DNA of 64,000 nt, taken from Mariniflexile sp. AS56. Its GTDB lineage: Bacteria > Bacteroidota > Bacteroidia > Flavobacteriales > Flavobacteriaceae. The notes beneath the pieces are model-generated. The model did not search any database. It was not told where the DNA came from and worked only from the letters and a program-made list of their open reading frames with translations. The translations under genes were made by a program, and so were the position numbers. The stretch covers positions 186,001 through 250,000 of the forward strand of contig NZ_JAUPED010000003.1 of assembly GCF_030552475.1 (NCBI RefSeq), given 5' to 3'. Shown here piece by piece: positions 19,010 to 28,213 of the stretch (positions are counted from its first letter, which is position 1; every line of letters begins with the position of its first letter).

Positions 19010-21094
19010 ATGAAAAAAAACGACATTATAAAGCAAACAAAATGGCTAATTATAGCCTTGTTTTGTGTGCAATTTGTACAATCTCAAGTAACCATTAGTT
19101 CTATTGCAGAATTAAATAACTTGCTAGCTCAAGATAATGTTAACGCAGTTATGACTCCGGGAACTTATAACATTGGGCCAGCAGACGTAACATCGGGTTT
19201 ACTTCCAAACCCTACATTATTTGAATTCTCAGGATCTAATTGTACTTACGATTTTACAGGTGTAACCTTTGAATTCGATACGAATATTTTCCGATCTTTT
19301 GGTAACGTAGAAGTTATAGAAATGCGCGTTGCGGGCGCTAATAATGTGATCAAAAACCTAAAAATGGAAGACATTGGTAGTGTGACACCTTATAGAACTG
19401 CCTTAGGAATTCAGTTTGATGGCTTAGACAATAGAATAGAGGGTATTCACATGACGGTAAGAGGTTCATACCCTTATGGCTATGGCGATATTTTTGGTAA
19501 AGGTTCAGGGTATGTTATTAAACATTTTAAGCATTCTGCTATTTTAGTTCGCGGAGAACGAAATCATATTAAAAATTGTACCATTATTCATAGAGCTTAT
19601 GGTCATGGTATTTTCTGCCAAGGTTCTATAGATGCTTTAATTGAAGGAACGTATTTAGAAGGTGAAGTACGTAGCACCGATGATGTTTTGGCAGAAGCAG
19701 GAAGCGGTTCCGCTGCCGATGAAAAAGATTTTATGACCGTTTGGGGGCATCGTCTTCAACCAGGTTGGATGTTTAGTTTACAAGAAGATGGTATTAGAGC
19801 CTATAATAATGGCTCCCACCATATTACAGGAGAATCAATAAGTACAAGAAACATGCGTGTTATTGATTGTACAATTAATAAAATGAGATCTGGTATCACA
19901 ATTGGTTTTTGTGATAATGAAAAATACGTTGAAAATTGTGAAGCAATAGGAACAGAAGGTGCCTTTTGGGTAGGTAATGGTGGCGAAATTGTGAACTCTA
20001 GAGGTGATGGCGCTTACGGACCTTTATACGCCTCTGCTTATCAAACGGATAACACAAGTAAGGTTGATATAACCGTTATTGATAGTGAATATGATGTTTA
20101 TGGTACCCATCCTCTTTTGTTTTTAGGTGGAAGCGGACATAATATTTCTTTAAAAAGTACGGAAACAACTAAAAAAGAGGCTTACAAAATATTTGTTGCG
20201 GGTGTTCGTGAAGGAATGCGTTATAGTGACACGGTTGATGCTACCTATTTCGATCAATCTGCAAGTAATGTTACCTTAAGCAATGCGAGTGGATATCCTA
20301 TAGTGCTTGAAGAACGTTGTACAAATGCTACTATTCATACTTGTGGAACGGTAACCGATAATGGAACTGATAATTCGGTAACTTTATTTGCCGACTGTGC
20401 AGATGTGGATCCTAATAATTTATGCCCTAAAACAGCGGCCTTAATGGAAGGCGAATGCTATGATAGTATGCTTGGAGTGCAATCTGAAACCTGTGCAGAA
20501 GGTGGTTTAAATATTGGTTATTTAGATGAAAATGATTGGGTAAAGTTTAGTGCTATTGATTTATCAGGAATGGCATCAGTAAAAGCAAGAACCTCAAGTA
20601 AGTATTCCGGAGGGTTTATTGAAGTGCGTTTAGATGCTACAGATGGGGCATTAATTGGCAACATACCCGTTAATAACACTAGCGGATGGCAGAATTGGGT
20701 AACTAGTGCAGTAGGAATTCAAAGTTTTACAGGGAATATTCATGATGTGTATTTTGTTTTTAAAGGCACAAGAGCAGGTTCTATGTTTAATGTCAATTGG
20801 TTCAGTTTTTCAGCGGAATCTTTATCGGCCTCTTCTTTTGAATTAAATAACCAAATAAGCATGTATCCAAATCCAGTTTCAGATATACTGACACTTTCTT
20901 TAGCAAATGCAGATTTGAATATTAAACAAACCAAGATCACTTTGTTCAATATTAGTGGTCAAAAAGTGATGGAAATAGCTCCAAAAAGCTTGTCTGAAGT
21001 TCGTATTGATGTTTCAGAATTAAATAGCGGTATGTACTTTTTAAAGGTAGGAGACGTATCAAAAACCGGTACTAAAAAAATAATCAAACTATAA
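19010..21094 (+). CDS. Multidomain beta-helix protein 2: beta-helix, CBM6-like module, T9SS signal
   Basis: The 694-residue product has a signal peptide ending VQSQ near residue 26. The beta-helix carries the family blocks GSYPYGYGD (from 152), YGHGIFCQ (His199), EGEVRSTDD, an altered EAGSG in place of ETSG, and QEDGIRAY. Residues ~471-603 are a CBM6-like sandwich (ALMEGECYDSMLGVQSE ... GYLDENDWVKF). The C-terminal ~75 residues are a T9SS sorting domain (MYPNPVSDIL ... KKIIKL). The CBM and tail closely match those of the protein at 45329. It leads an operon with a Kelch protein, a lyase and a GH-A-like enzyme. Activity is unknown. Confidence 0.8.
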   Translation: MKKNDIIKQTKWLIIALFCVQFVQSQVTISSIAELNNLLAQDNVNAVMTPGTYNIGPADVTSGLLPNPTLFEFSGSNCTYDFTGVTFEFDTNIFRSFGNVEVIEMRVAGANNVIKNLKMEDIGSVTPYRTALGIQFDGLDNRIEGIHMTVRGSYPYGYGDIFGKGSGYVIKHFKHSAILVRGERNHIKNCTIIHRAYGHGIFCQGSIDALIEGTYLEGEVRSTDDVLAEAGSGSAADEKDFMTVWGHRLQPGWMFSLQEDGIRAYNNGSHHITGESISTRNMRVIDCTINKMRSGITIGFCDNEKYVENCEAIGTEGAFWVGNGGEIVNSRGDGAYGPLYASAYQTDNTSKVDITVIDSEYDVYGTHPLLFLGGSGHNISLKSTETTKKEAYKIFVAGVREGMRYSDTVDATYFDQSASNVTLSNASGYPIVLEERCTNATIHTCGTVTDNGTDNSVTLFADCADVDPNNLCPKTAALMEGECYDSMLGVQSETCAEGGLNIGYLDENDWVKFSAIDLSGMASVKARTSSKYSGGFIEVRLDATDGALIGNIPVNNTSGWQNWVTSAVGIQSFTGNIHDVYFVFKGTRAGSMFNVNWFSFSAESLSASSFELNNQISMYPNPVSDILTLSLANADLNIKQTKITLFNISGQKVMEIAPKSLSEVRIDVSELNSGMYFLKVGDVSKTGTKKIIKL

Positions 21095-21106
21095 AATTAG
21101 TAAGCC

Positions 21107-22102
21107 ATGCGATCTTCATTTTTCATATTAATACTTCTTATTTCAACCTTAAATCAAAGTATGTGGGGGCAAAATTTTGAAGATTACAAATGGCAAACCT
21201 TGAGTTGTAAAGGCGAACCAGAGGCACGTCATGAAGCAGCTTTTGTGGAGGCGAACAATGCATTTTATTTATTAGGAGGACGTCGAATTCAGGAAGTCTC
21301 TGTATTCAATCCAAAAAACAATACATGGACTTCTGGGGCAAAACCGCCTATGGAATTGCACCATTTTCAAGGGGTGTCCTACCAAGGAAATATTTATGTT
21401 GTTGGGGCGCATACAGGTAAATATCCTCACGAAACGCCTGTATCAGATGTTTATATCTATAATCCTAAAAAAGACACTTGGACTGCCAGTTTTAAAATGC
21501 CGGAGGGCAGACTTAGAGCTTCTACCACCGCAAGTATTTATAAAAACAAGCTCTATATTGCGGGAGGTATTATAGATGGGCATTGGGATGGCCACGTCAC
21601 TTGGTTTGATTGTTATGATTTTAAAACAAAAACATGGGAACGTTTGCCTGATATTCCACGGTATCGCGATCATGCCACATCGGTGGTTTGTAATGATAAA
21701 TTGTATCTTTTGGGAGGCAGAGTAACTTCGGGAAAAATAAAAAAGGTATTCGATTTAACCGTTGGAGAAGTAGATGTGTTCGATTTTAAAACAGGCACAT
21801 GGAGTACGATGGAAACAAAAGTACCAACCGAACGTGCAGGTTGTACAGCGATCACTATTAAAAATAGCATTCTGTTTGCAGGAGGTGAAAGTGTAAAGCA
21901 AAAAGAAGCGCATCATGAAGTCGAGTGTTTAGATACCAACACAGGAATATGGAGTACCTTAGCAAATTTACCAGAAGGCCGCCATGGAACTCAACTTATT
22001 TGGCATAAAAAACAACTCTATATGGCTTCTGGATGTGGAAATAGAGGAGGTAATCCGGAGTTAAATACCATAATACGTTTTAGTGAAGAGGTTTCTAACT
22101 AA
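21107..22102 (+). CDS. Secreted Kelch-repeat beta-propeller protein
   Basis: A signal peptide ends near residue 21 (MWGQ). About six Kelch blades follow with the usual pattern of a hydrophobic strand, GG, then a W about ten residues on: AFYLLGGRR, NIYVVGAH, KLYIAGGI, KLYLLGGRV, SILFAGGE and QLYMASGC, each followed by NTWTSG-, DTWTAS- or KTWERL-like strands. It starts 12 bp after the beta-helix gene and precedes a lyase gene by 45 bp. Kelch propellers can bind glycans or carry enzymes such as oxidases and epimerases; no catalytic residues can be named here. Confidence 0.85.
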   Translation: MRSSFFILILLISTLNQSMWGQNFEDYKWQTLSCKGEPEARHEAAFVEANNAFYLLGGRRIQEVSVFNPKNNTWTSGAKPPMELHHFQGVSYQGNIYVVGAHTGKYPHETPVSDVYIYNPKKDTWTASFKMPEGRLRASTTASIYKNKLYIAGGIIDGHWDGHVTWFDCYDFKTKTWERLPDIPRYRDHATSVVCNDKLYLLGGRVTSGKIKKVFDLTVGEVDVFDFKTGTWSTMETKVPTERAGCTAITIKNSILFAGGESVKQKEAHHEVECLDTNTGIWSTLANLPEGRHGTQLIWHKKQLYMASGCGNRGGNPELNTIIRFSEEVSN

Positions 22103-22147
22103 ACCTAAAATGAATTATCAGATCAATAAAAAAATAGAAGTAAGTAT

Positions 22148-24880
22148 ATGAAAAAGACCTTAGTATTAGTGGCATTGATTTCTTTAGGGAGTTTGTCTCA
22201 CTCACAAATTCCGCTTCCTAATAATTTGGAACAAGGATATCCGCGAATTTATATCACTCAAGATGAGAAAAAGGAGCTTCAAAAAACAATAAAGAAGGAA
22301 ACTTGGGCTCAAGATGTGCTTAAAGGCATTCATAACAGGATAGATGCGTACGTAGAACAGCATGTGAAAGACCAAAAATGGATGGTCTCTCGTTTACAAA
22401 TGCACTGGAAAACAAAAGCTGCTAACGTGTATGTGGATGGTATAAATTATTCGCATGCCGATGGGGAAGCACCCGTGCCAACCGTTCGGTTTGTAGGTTC
22501 GCGAGATTATACAACGCCTTATGGTACACCAAAACTTGAAGATATTTTACCATATATGGATGATCCTCGTGGTTTGTATTTACCAAACCGTAGTAAAGAA
22601 GGTAGCCCTTTTGAGTGGGTAGACCCTTCTAAAACGGGAAGAGTCATTTACTCCATTAATGCGCAAATAATTGAGTTAGCACGTGACGCTGCTTTTATTT
22701 ATTGGTTAGAAAATGATGTGCGTTACGCAAAGTTTGCTTATGATATTATACATACGTACTTAGAAGGTATGTCCTACAGAAGTGAACCCATTGATTTGCT
22801 TAATGGACATATTCAAACGCTTGTTGGTTTTACAAATTTTCAAGTAATACATGAAAACGTCTTAATTGACGTAGCCGAACTTTATGATTATTTACATGAA
22901 TATATAGAAGCATCTCATGCTGAAAATATCCCTATGTATGATAAAACCATTAAGCGATGGACAGACCAAATCATAAAAAATGGGGTACCACAAAATAACT
23001 GGAACCTGCACCAAGCTAAAATTATTTTAAAAGCAGCCATGGTGTTGCAGGATAATAAAAACTATGACGATAAAAAAGGGCGAGAGTATTATATCAATTA
23101 TATTTTGAATGTGACTTCGGCACGCCAATGGTCCTTAAATAAGTTTATGGATTTTGGTTATGATTTTAATAATGGTGTTTGGGCAGAATGTCCTGGGTAT
23201 TCACAAGGTGTAACTAAAGATTTAACTCATTTTATAAGTGATTTCGATAATACCTTTAATCACAATATTTTACCATATACTTCGGTAATTCCGAAGGCTG
23301 TAAAAATGTTACCACAGTATTTGTTTCCAAATGGGCAAACCGTTGCTTTTGGAGATTCGAATTACAGCGGATTGAGTACAGATGCGATTACAGATTTGAT
23401 ACGTATAGCTCAAAAAAATAAAGATGTAGCACTTGAAAAGGAATTTACAGGGATGTATCGCTTATTTGCAAAGAATTTTGAGGGTTCTGGTAAAGTTAAA
23501 GGAAAACCAAGAGCAGATATTTCTTCGTTTTTTCAGAGCAAGCCTTTAGGGTTTAATCCAAAATATGGTGCAGGCAATATAAACGATTACATAACTCAAA
23601 CTTTTTATGCGCCCAATGTAAGTTGGCATGTGCAACGTATGGGAACTGGAAAAGATGGGATGATGGTTTCATTAAATGCATCCTTAGGAAACCACATGCA
23701 CGCCAATGGTATCAATATGGAATTGTACGGAAAAGGGTTCGTTCAAGGCGCAGATCCAGGAAAAGGAGCGGGTTATTTACAACCTATTTACCTAGAGTTT
23801 TACTCACAGTTTCCAGCACATAATACGGTCATGGTCGATGGTGTTTCTTCTTATACCGAAATGTTTAGTAATCATGCGTTCGATTTAATGGGTGAATATC
23901 CAAAATCGGAACAAAAGGAAGGTTATTATTCAAACATCACCTATTCTGATGTGTACTTTTTAGAACCTGAAACTAGAAGTGATCAAAGCCGATTGGTAAG
24001 CACCATAAAAACAGGAGCAACCACAGGCTATTATATTGATGTATTCCGTTCTAAAAAACAACGAAAAGGCGATAAATTCCATGATTATTTCTATCATAAT
24101 TTAGGTCAGAGTATGGAAGTTTTAGATGATTCTGGGAAACCATTAAACCTGTCTCCAACGGAAGGGATGGCATTTGCAGGAGGTTATTTATATGCGTTTG
24201 ATTATCAATGGGACAAAAAATCCATTAAAACAAACAACGATTATCAAGCACAATGGAAAATTGATAGACCAGAAGGTGAAGAAGACGTATTTATGAATCT
24301 TTGGATGAAAGGCTCAGAAAACAGAGAAATATTTTCATTGAAATCACCACCAAACAAAGCATTTAAAGGAAACTCTGGTTTGCCTTATGATGTGGATAAA
24401 GCACCTTATTTAACCTTCAATGCAAGACAATTTGGTGAAGCATGGGAGCATCCTTTTGTGTCGGTTTACGAACCATTTACTTCAACAGAAGGCAAAAGTG
24501 TTGCGTCTATAAAAAGTTTTGAAGATGAAAACGGAAGTAAAGATTTTGTTGGTTTAAAAATTATAAGTAAATCAGGAAGAGAAGATTTTGTTTTTTCTTC
24601 AACCGAAAATAAAACAGCAGCTTATAAAGGCAGCTCTACAGATGCAACATATGCTTTGGTTGGGAACGAAAAAAATGGTGATTTCATCTTATTTATGGGG
24701 AATGGAACACAACTTAAAACAAAAGATTTTATCATTTCATCTAAAGAAAAAGGAAATGTGGTAGTTGAAAGAAAAGCCGGGAAACTATTTTTACATAATG
24801 AAGTGCCGGTAACGATAACTCATAATAAAAAGGAGCAGCAGTTTAATGTTGGCCCACTTCGGTCTATAGATTTAGATTAA
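22148..24880 (+). CDS. Large heparinase II/III-like polysaccharide lyase
   Basis: The product has 910 residues with a signal peptide ending near residue 19 (LSHS). An N-terminal PRIYITQDEKKEL block and an all-helical toroid (~30-430) contain NNWNLHQAKIILKAA and WAECPGYSQGV, which match the Asn/His and Tyr positions of heparinase-like lyases. The beta-sandwich part includes GNHMHANGINMELYG (His516, His518) and FYSQFPAHNTVMVDGV. The rest to the C-terminus is beta-rich. It is a likely beta-eliminating lyase on uronate-containing glycan. It is clearly different from the two other heparinase-type enzymes in this window, which suggests distinct linkages. The PL family is not assigned. Confidence 0.78.
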   Translation: MKKTLVLVALISLGSLSHSQIPLPNNLEQGYPRIYITQDEKKELQKTIKKETWAQDVLKGIHNRIDAYVEQHVKDQKWMVSRLQMHWKTKAANVYVDGINYSHADGEAPVPTVRFVGSRDYTTPYGTPKLEDILPYMDDPRGLYLPNRSKEGSPFEWVDPSKTGRVIYSINAQIIELARDAAFIYWLENDVRYAKFAYDIIHTYLEGMSYRSEPIDLLNGHIQTLVGFTNFQVIHENVLIDVAELYDYLHEYIEASHAENIPMYDKTIKRWTDQIIKNGVPQNNWNLHQAKIILKAAMVLQDNKNYDDKKGREYYINYILNVTSARQWSLNKFMDFGYDFNNGVWAECPGYSQGVTKDLTHFISDFDNTFNHNILPYTSVIPKAVKMLPQYLFPNGQTVAFGDSNYSGLSTDAITDLIRIAQKNKDVALEKEFTGMYRLFAKNFEGSGKVKGKPRADISSFFQSKPLGFNPKYGAGNINDYITQTFYAPNVSWHVQRMGTGKDGMMVSLNASLGNHMHANGINMELYGKGFVQGADPGKGAGYLQPIYLEFYSQFPAHNTVMVDGVSSYTEMFSNHAFDLMGEYPKSEQKEGYYSNITYSDVYFLEPETRSDQSRLVSTIKTGATTGYYIDVFRSKKQRKGDKFHDYFYHNLGQSMEVLDDSGKPLNLSPTEGMAFAGGYLYAFDYQWDKKSIKTNNDYQAQWKIDRPEGEEDVFMNLWMKGSENREIFSLKSPPNKAFKGNSGLPYDVDKAPYLTFNARQFGEAWEHPFVSVYEPFTSTEGKSVASIKSFEDENGSKDFVGLKIISKSGREDFVFSSTENKTAAYKGSSTDATYALVGNEKNGDFILFMGNGTQLKTKDFIISSKEKGNVVVERKAGKLFLHNEVPVTITHNKKEQQFNVGPLRSIDLD

Positions 24881-24933
24881 ATCAATCCGTTATCGAACTT
24901 AGTAAAGTTGTTTTAACTTAATAACATATTTAA

Positions 24934-26043
24934 ATGAAGGGTGTATTTTATTTATCTGTAATATTCTTTATTTCTTTGGGTATCATTCCTGAGAATTTGG
25001 AGGGGCAGTCAAAAACCAAACAGCAAACAGCTATTAGTATTCAAGGTGAAAAATTCTTGATTAATGACGTTCCTACCTATAAAGGGCGCAAATGGAAGGG
25101 CTATCCTATTGAAGGTTTACTAATGAATTCCAGAATGGTTCAAGGCATATTTGATGACCTTAACCCTGAAACGGCAGGACGATGGACGTATGATGATACC
25201 CAAAAATGGGATGCCAATCGAAATACCGATGAATTTATTACAGCTATGGATTCTTGGTATGAAAAAGGCTTGTTGGCATTTACAATCAACATGCAAGGCG
25301 GTAGTCCATTAGGTTATGGCAATAAAGGTTGGATTAATTCCGCAATGGATGCTACAGGCGCATTACGACCAGAATACATGGCGCGTTTAGAAAAGATTCT
25401 TAACAAGGCTAATGATATGGGTATGGTTGCTATTTTGGGGCTTTACTATTTTGGACAGGACTTTGTGTTAGAAAACGAAACAGCCGTAATTAATGGGGTT
25501 GATAACACCATGGATTGGCTTTTTGAGAAAAACTTTAGGAATGTTATCATTGAAGTTAATAACGAATGTGATATCAAATACACACATGAAATTCTTCAAC
25601 CAGAACGCGTGCACGAACTTATTGAAAGGGTGCAATCTAAAACACAAAACGGATACCGTTATTTAGCAGGAACCAGTTATAGTGGTGGTAAAATTCCTAA
25701 AGAGAATGTTGTTACAGTTTCTGATTTTATTTTACTTCATGGAAATGGTGTTCACGATCCGGCCGTAATAACTGAAATGGTTAGTAAAACGAAAGCAGTA
25801 GCAGGCTATACGCCCAAACCCATTCTTTTTAATGAGGACGATCATTTTAACTTTAAAGATGCATCAAACAATTTTGTAAATGCTGTAAAAGCATATGCAT
25901 CTTGGGGATATTTCGATTATAGAATGAAAAATGAAGGTTTTGAAAATGGCTTTCAATCCATTCCTGTAAATTGGGAAATTAGTTCGCCTCGAAAAAAAGC
26001 ATTTTTCGATAAATTAGAAGCCATTACTGGTGGATTGAAATAG
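24934..26043 (+). CDS. Secreted clan GH-A-like TIM-barrel glycoside hydrolase, family unassigned
   Basis: The 369-residue product has a signal peptide ending near residue 25 (LEGQ). Barrel-like strands include LLAFTINMQGGSP, MGMVAILGLYYFG and NVIIEVNNECD. NNE (Glu211) fits the acid/base of clan GH-A, and PILFNEDDH (Glu301) fits the nucleophile about 90 residues later on the next-to-last strands. The overall pattern resembles GH5-like enzymes, but I do not recognise a specific family. It is the last gene of the operon, ahead of a terminator. It could be an endo- or exo-hydrolase acting with the lyase upstream. Confidence 0.65.
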   Translation: MKGVFYLSVIFFISLGIIPENLEGQSKTKQQTAISIQGEKFLINDVPTYKGRKWKGYPIEGLLMNSRMVQGIFDDLNPETAGRWTYDDTQKWDANRNTDEFITAMDSWYEKGLLAFTINMQGGSPLGYGNKGWINSAMDATGALRPEYMARLEKILNKANDMGMVAILGLYYFGQDFVLENETAVINGVDNTMDWLFEKNFRNVIIEVNNECDIKYTHEILQPERVHELIERVQSKTQNGYRYLAGTSYSGGKIPKENVVTVSDFILLHGNGVHDPAVITEMVSKTKAVAGYTPKPILFNEDDHFNFKDASNNFVNAVKAYASWGYFDYRMKNEGFENGFQSIPVNWEISSPRKKAFFDKLEAITGGLK

Positions 26044-26100
26044 TGTTTTTATGAAACATTTTTGTAATCTCATTCTTTAAAATTAAAATGATTTTTTCTG

Positions 26101-26140
26101 CGCCTCTTCCTTTCATAAATGAATAGTTTAGAGGCGTTTT
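26101..26140 (+). terminator. Intrinsic terminator after the GH-A-like gene
   Basis: CGCCTCT (26101-26107) pairs with AGAGGCG (26130-26136), followed by TTTT. Confidence 0.75.
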
Positions 26141-26175
26141 ATTTGACATGAATGTAATAAGATTCAAAATAGGCT

Positions 26176-26235
26176 ATAATTTATAGAGCATGAGTACTGA
26201 TTTATACAGAACGATCCTTAAAATAAATAAATTGC
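26176..26235 (+). promoter_or_regulatory. Operator-promoter of the 26261-41691 operon
   Basis: Boxes ATAATTTATA (26176-26185) and CTGATTTATA (26197-26206) are 11 bp apart. TAAATTGC (26228-26235) starts exactly 21 bp after the second box. Confidence 0.73.
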
Positions 26236-26260
26236 TTGATTAAATTATTAATTACAAATT

Positions 26261-28213
26261 ATGAATATTAGGGGGAAGATTAAATCATTAATCTGTATAG
26301 GTGTTTTGTTATGTTTTACACTAGCTTTTAGTTGTAATAATCAAAAAGATGAGACACTAGATATTGCTGAATATCTAAAGCATGCCGATGGTGATAATAT
26401 GTACCCATCCGCCAAACAGATAGAAATGCTAAAAAAGGTGATGCCTAAAAACGCATTTCAACCTGCACCAAAAATAAGCGATAGACCTTATTGGAATGCC
26501 GTTGCTGCAACCGCATCTGGTAAAGAATACTTGAAAAAAGCACTGTCTTTTCTTAATGAAAAACCTGAAGTGCCTATTTCAGATGAAATTTATAGAAGAG
26601 CCAATAAAGAAGGCAATCGTGGTATTTATAAACCAAGATATTACGATTCCATGGAGCGTTTAGAACACTTCATATTAGCGGAATGCTTAGAGAACAAAGG
26701 GCGTTTCCTTCCTCAAATTAACACCTATTTACAAGCTATTATAGAAATGAAGTCGTGGTTGCACCCCAATCATGATGATAATGATAACAGTGTACTTGAA
26801 GGGAAGCGGGTGACCATCGATTTGGGAGCACGACGATTTGCATCTGATTTGGCATTGGCTGAAGTGCTTTTAGAAGATAAACTGTCTAAATCTTTAAGAA
26901 ATGAGATCGCTAAACAGCTTCAGTATCGTATTATCGATACATATTTACAAAGTTGTAAAACAGCCGATAGTAATAATAAATGGATTGATGGCACTAGTAA
27001 TTGGAATGCCGTTTGTACCAGTGGTGCTGTTTTTACGTCCATAGCGATTGCTTCAGACGAAAACCAACGACTTGCGGCTATAGGTTCTGCCTTAAATAGT
27101 ATGAAACATTATTTAAGCGGTTTTGGAGCCGATGGGTATTGTTCGGAAGGTGTAGGGTATTGGCGTTATGGCTTTGGTCATTATTTATATTTAGCCCAAA
27201 TTTTATCTGATTATACTGGTGGGAAAATAAACTTGTTTGAAGCCCATGATGCTGAAAAATTAAAGAAAGTAGCAAACTTTCCTGAGAATTTTCATATTCA
27301 AAATAACAGATTTGCACCGTTTTCAGACGGTAGTTCCATTGTAAAAAACAATGAAGGGAATTTTGCTTATGTTTTGGCAGCACAACATTATGGATCAAGA
27401 AGGCCAACCGAAAACATTTTGGATCAGGCCATTGAGCAATTAATTGTTTGGAAGAATCCAGAGGCTTTTGGAACAAGAGCATCTGTTTCTTTAAAAGAAT
27501 TTGAAGTGCCTGATTATTCTTATTTCGATGATTTTGGTATGGTGATATCCCGCGGGAAGCAGAAAGCACCATTTTCTATAGCCATCAAAGCAGGGCATAA
27601 TTCTGAAAACCATAACCATAGTGATGTCGGTACTTATATTTTAGTTTTAGATGATGCGTTAATATCGGGAGATATTGGAGCGCCATCGTACACTGCAGGT
27701 GCATTTTCTAAAGATAATAAAGCGAGAAGTTCTTGGGGGCATCCCGTTCCTAGAATAAACAATACATTACAATCAAACGGAAGACGTTTCGAAGGGAAAA
27801 TAACAGAAACTATATTTGAAGACCATCTTGATAAGGTGGTTATGGATATTAAAACGGCTTATGAATTACCTGTATTAAAATCCTTGACCAGAACCATGAT
27901 GAACGATAAATCTGGTGCAGGAACTATTACTATTCAAGATGATTTTGTTGCTTCAGAACCTGTTTCATTTGGTACAGCCATCATGACTTTTTCGAAATAT
28001 GAAATAATAGATAACCATACAGTTATATTAACTTCTGGAAATCAAAAAATAAAAGCAGAAGTTTCAGGCAAGGGAGCCACTATTAAAATGACACACGAGC
28101 AAGTTCCTGTTGAAAAGTTAAGAGAAGGCAGTACTGCTTATAGAATAGGTATTGATTTTGATAAATCCATAAAAACAGGAAACATAACCATAATATATAC
28201 ACCGTTAAATTAA
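26261..28213 (+). CDS. Heparinase II/III-family lyase, lipoprotein
   Basis: This 650-residue lipoprotein has lipobox AFSC (Cys25), so the enzyme is probably membrane-anchored. The toroid carries GTSNWNAVCTSG and the Tyr-rich GYCSEGVGYWRYGFGHY, typical of heparinase II-type lyases of the PL12/PL21/PL37 kind. The beta-sandwich has AGHNSENHNHSDVGTYIL (His446, His451, His453). It is expected to cleave uronate-containing oligosaccharides in the periplasm or at the membrane. It is the first gene of a long operon, and its stop directly abuts the ATG of the GH95 gene. Confidence 0.88.
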   Translation: MNIRGKIKSLICIGVLLCFTLAFSCNNQKDETLDIAEYLKHADGDNMYPSAKQIEMLKKVMPKNAFQPAPKISDRPYWNAVAATASGKEYLKKALSFLNEKPEVPISDEIYRRANKEGNRGIYKPRYYDSMERLEHFILAECLENKGRFLPQINTYLQAIIEMKSWLHPNHDDNDNSVLEGKRVTIDLGARRFASDLALAEVLLEDKLSKSLRNEIAKQLQYRIIDTYLQSCKTADSNNKWIDGTSNWNAVCTSGAVFTSIAIASDENQRLAAIGSALNSMKHYLSGFGADGYCSEGVGYWRYGFGHYLYLAQILSDYTGGKINLFEAHDAEKLKKVANFPENFHIQNNRFAPFSDGSSIVKNNEGNFAYVLAAQHYGSRRPTENILDQAIEQLIVWKNPEAFGTRASVSLKEFEVPDYSYFDDFGMVISRGKQKAPFSIAIKAGHNSENHNHSDVGTYILVLDDALISGDIGAPSYTAGAFSKDNKARSSWGHPVPRINNTLQSNGRRFEGKITETIFEDHLDKVVMDIKTAYELPVLKSLTRTMMNDKSGAGTITIQDDFVASEPVSFGTAIMTFSKYEIIDNHTVILTSGNQKIKAEVSGKGATIKMTHEQVPVEKLREGSTAYRIGIDFDKSIKTGNITIIYTPLN

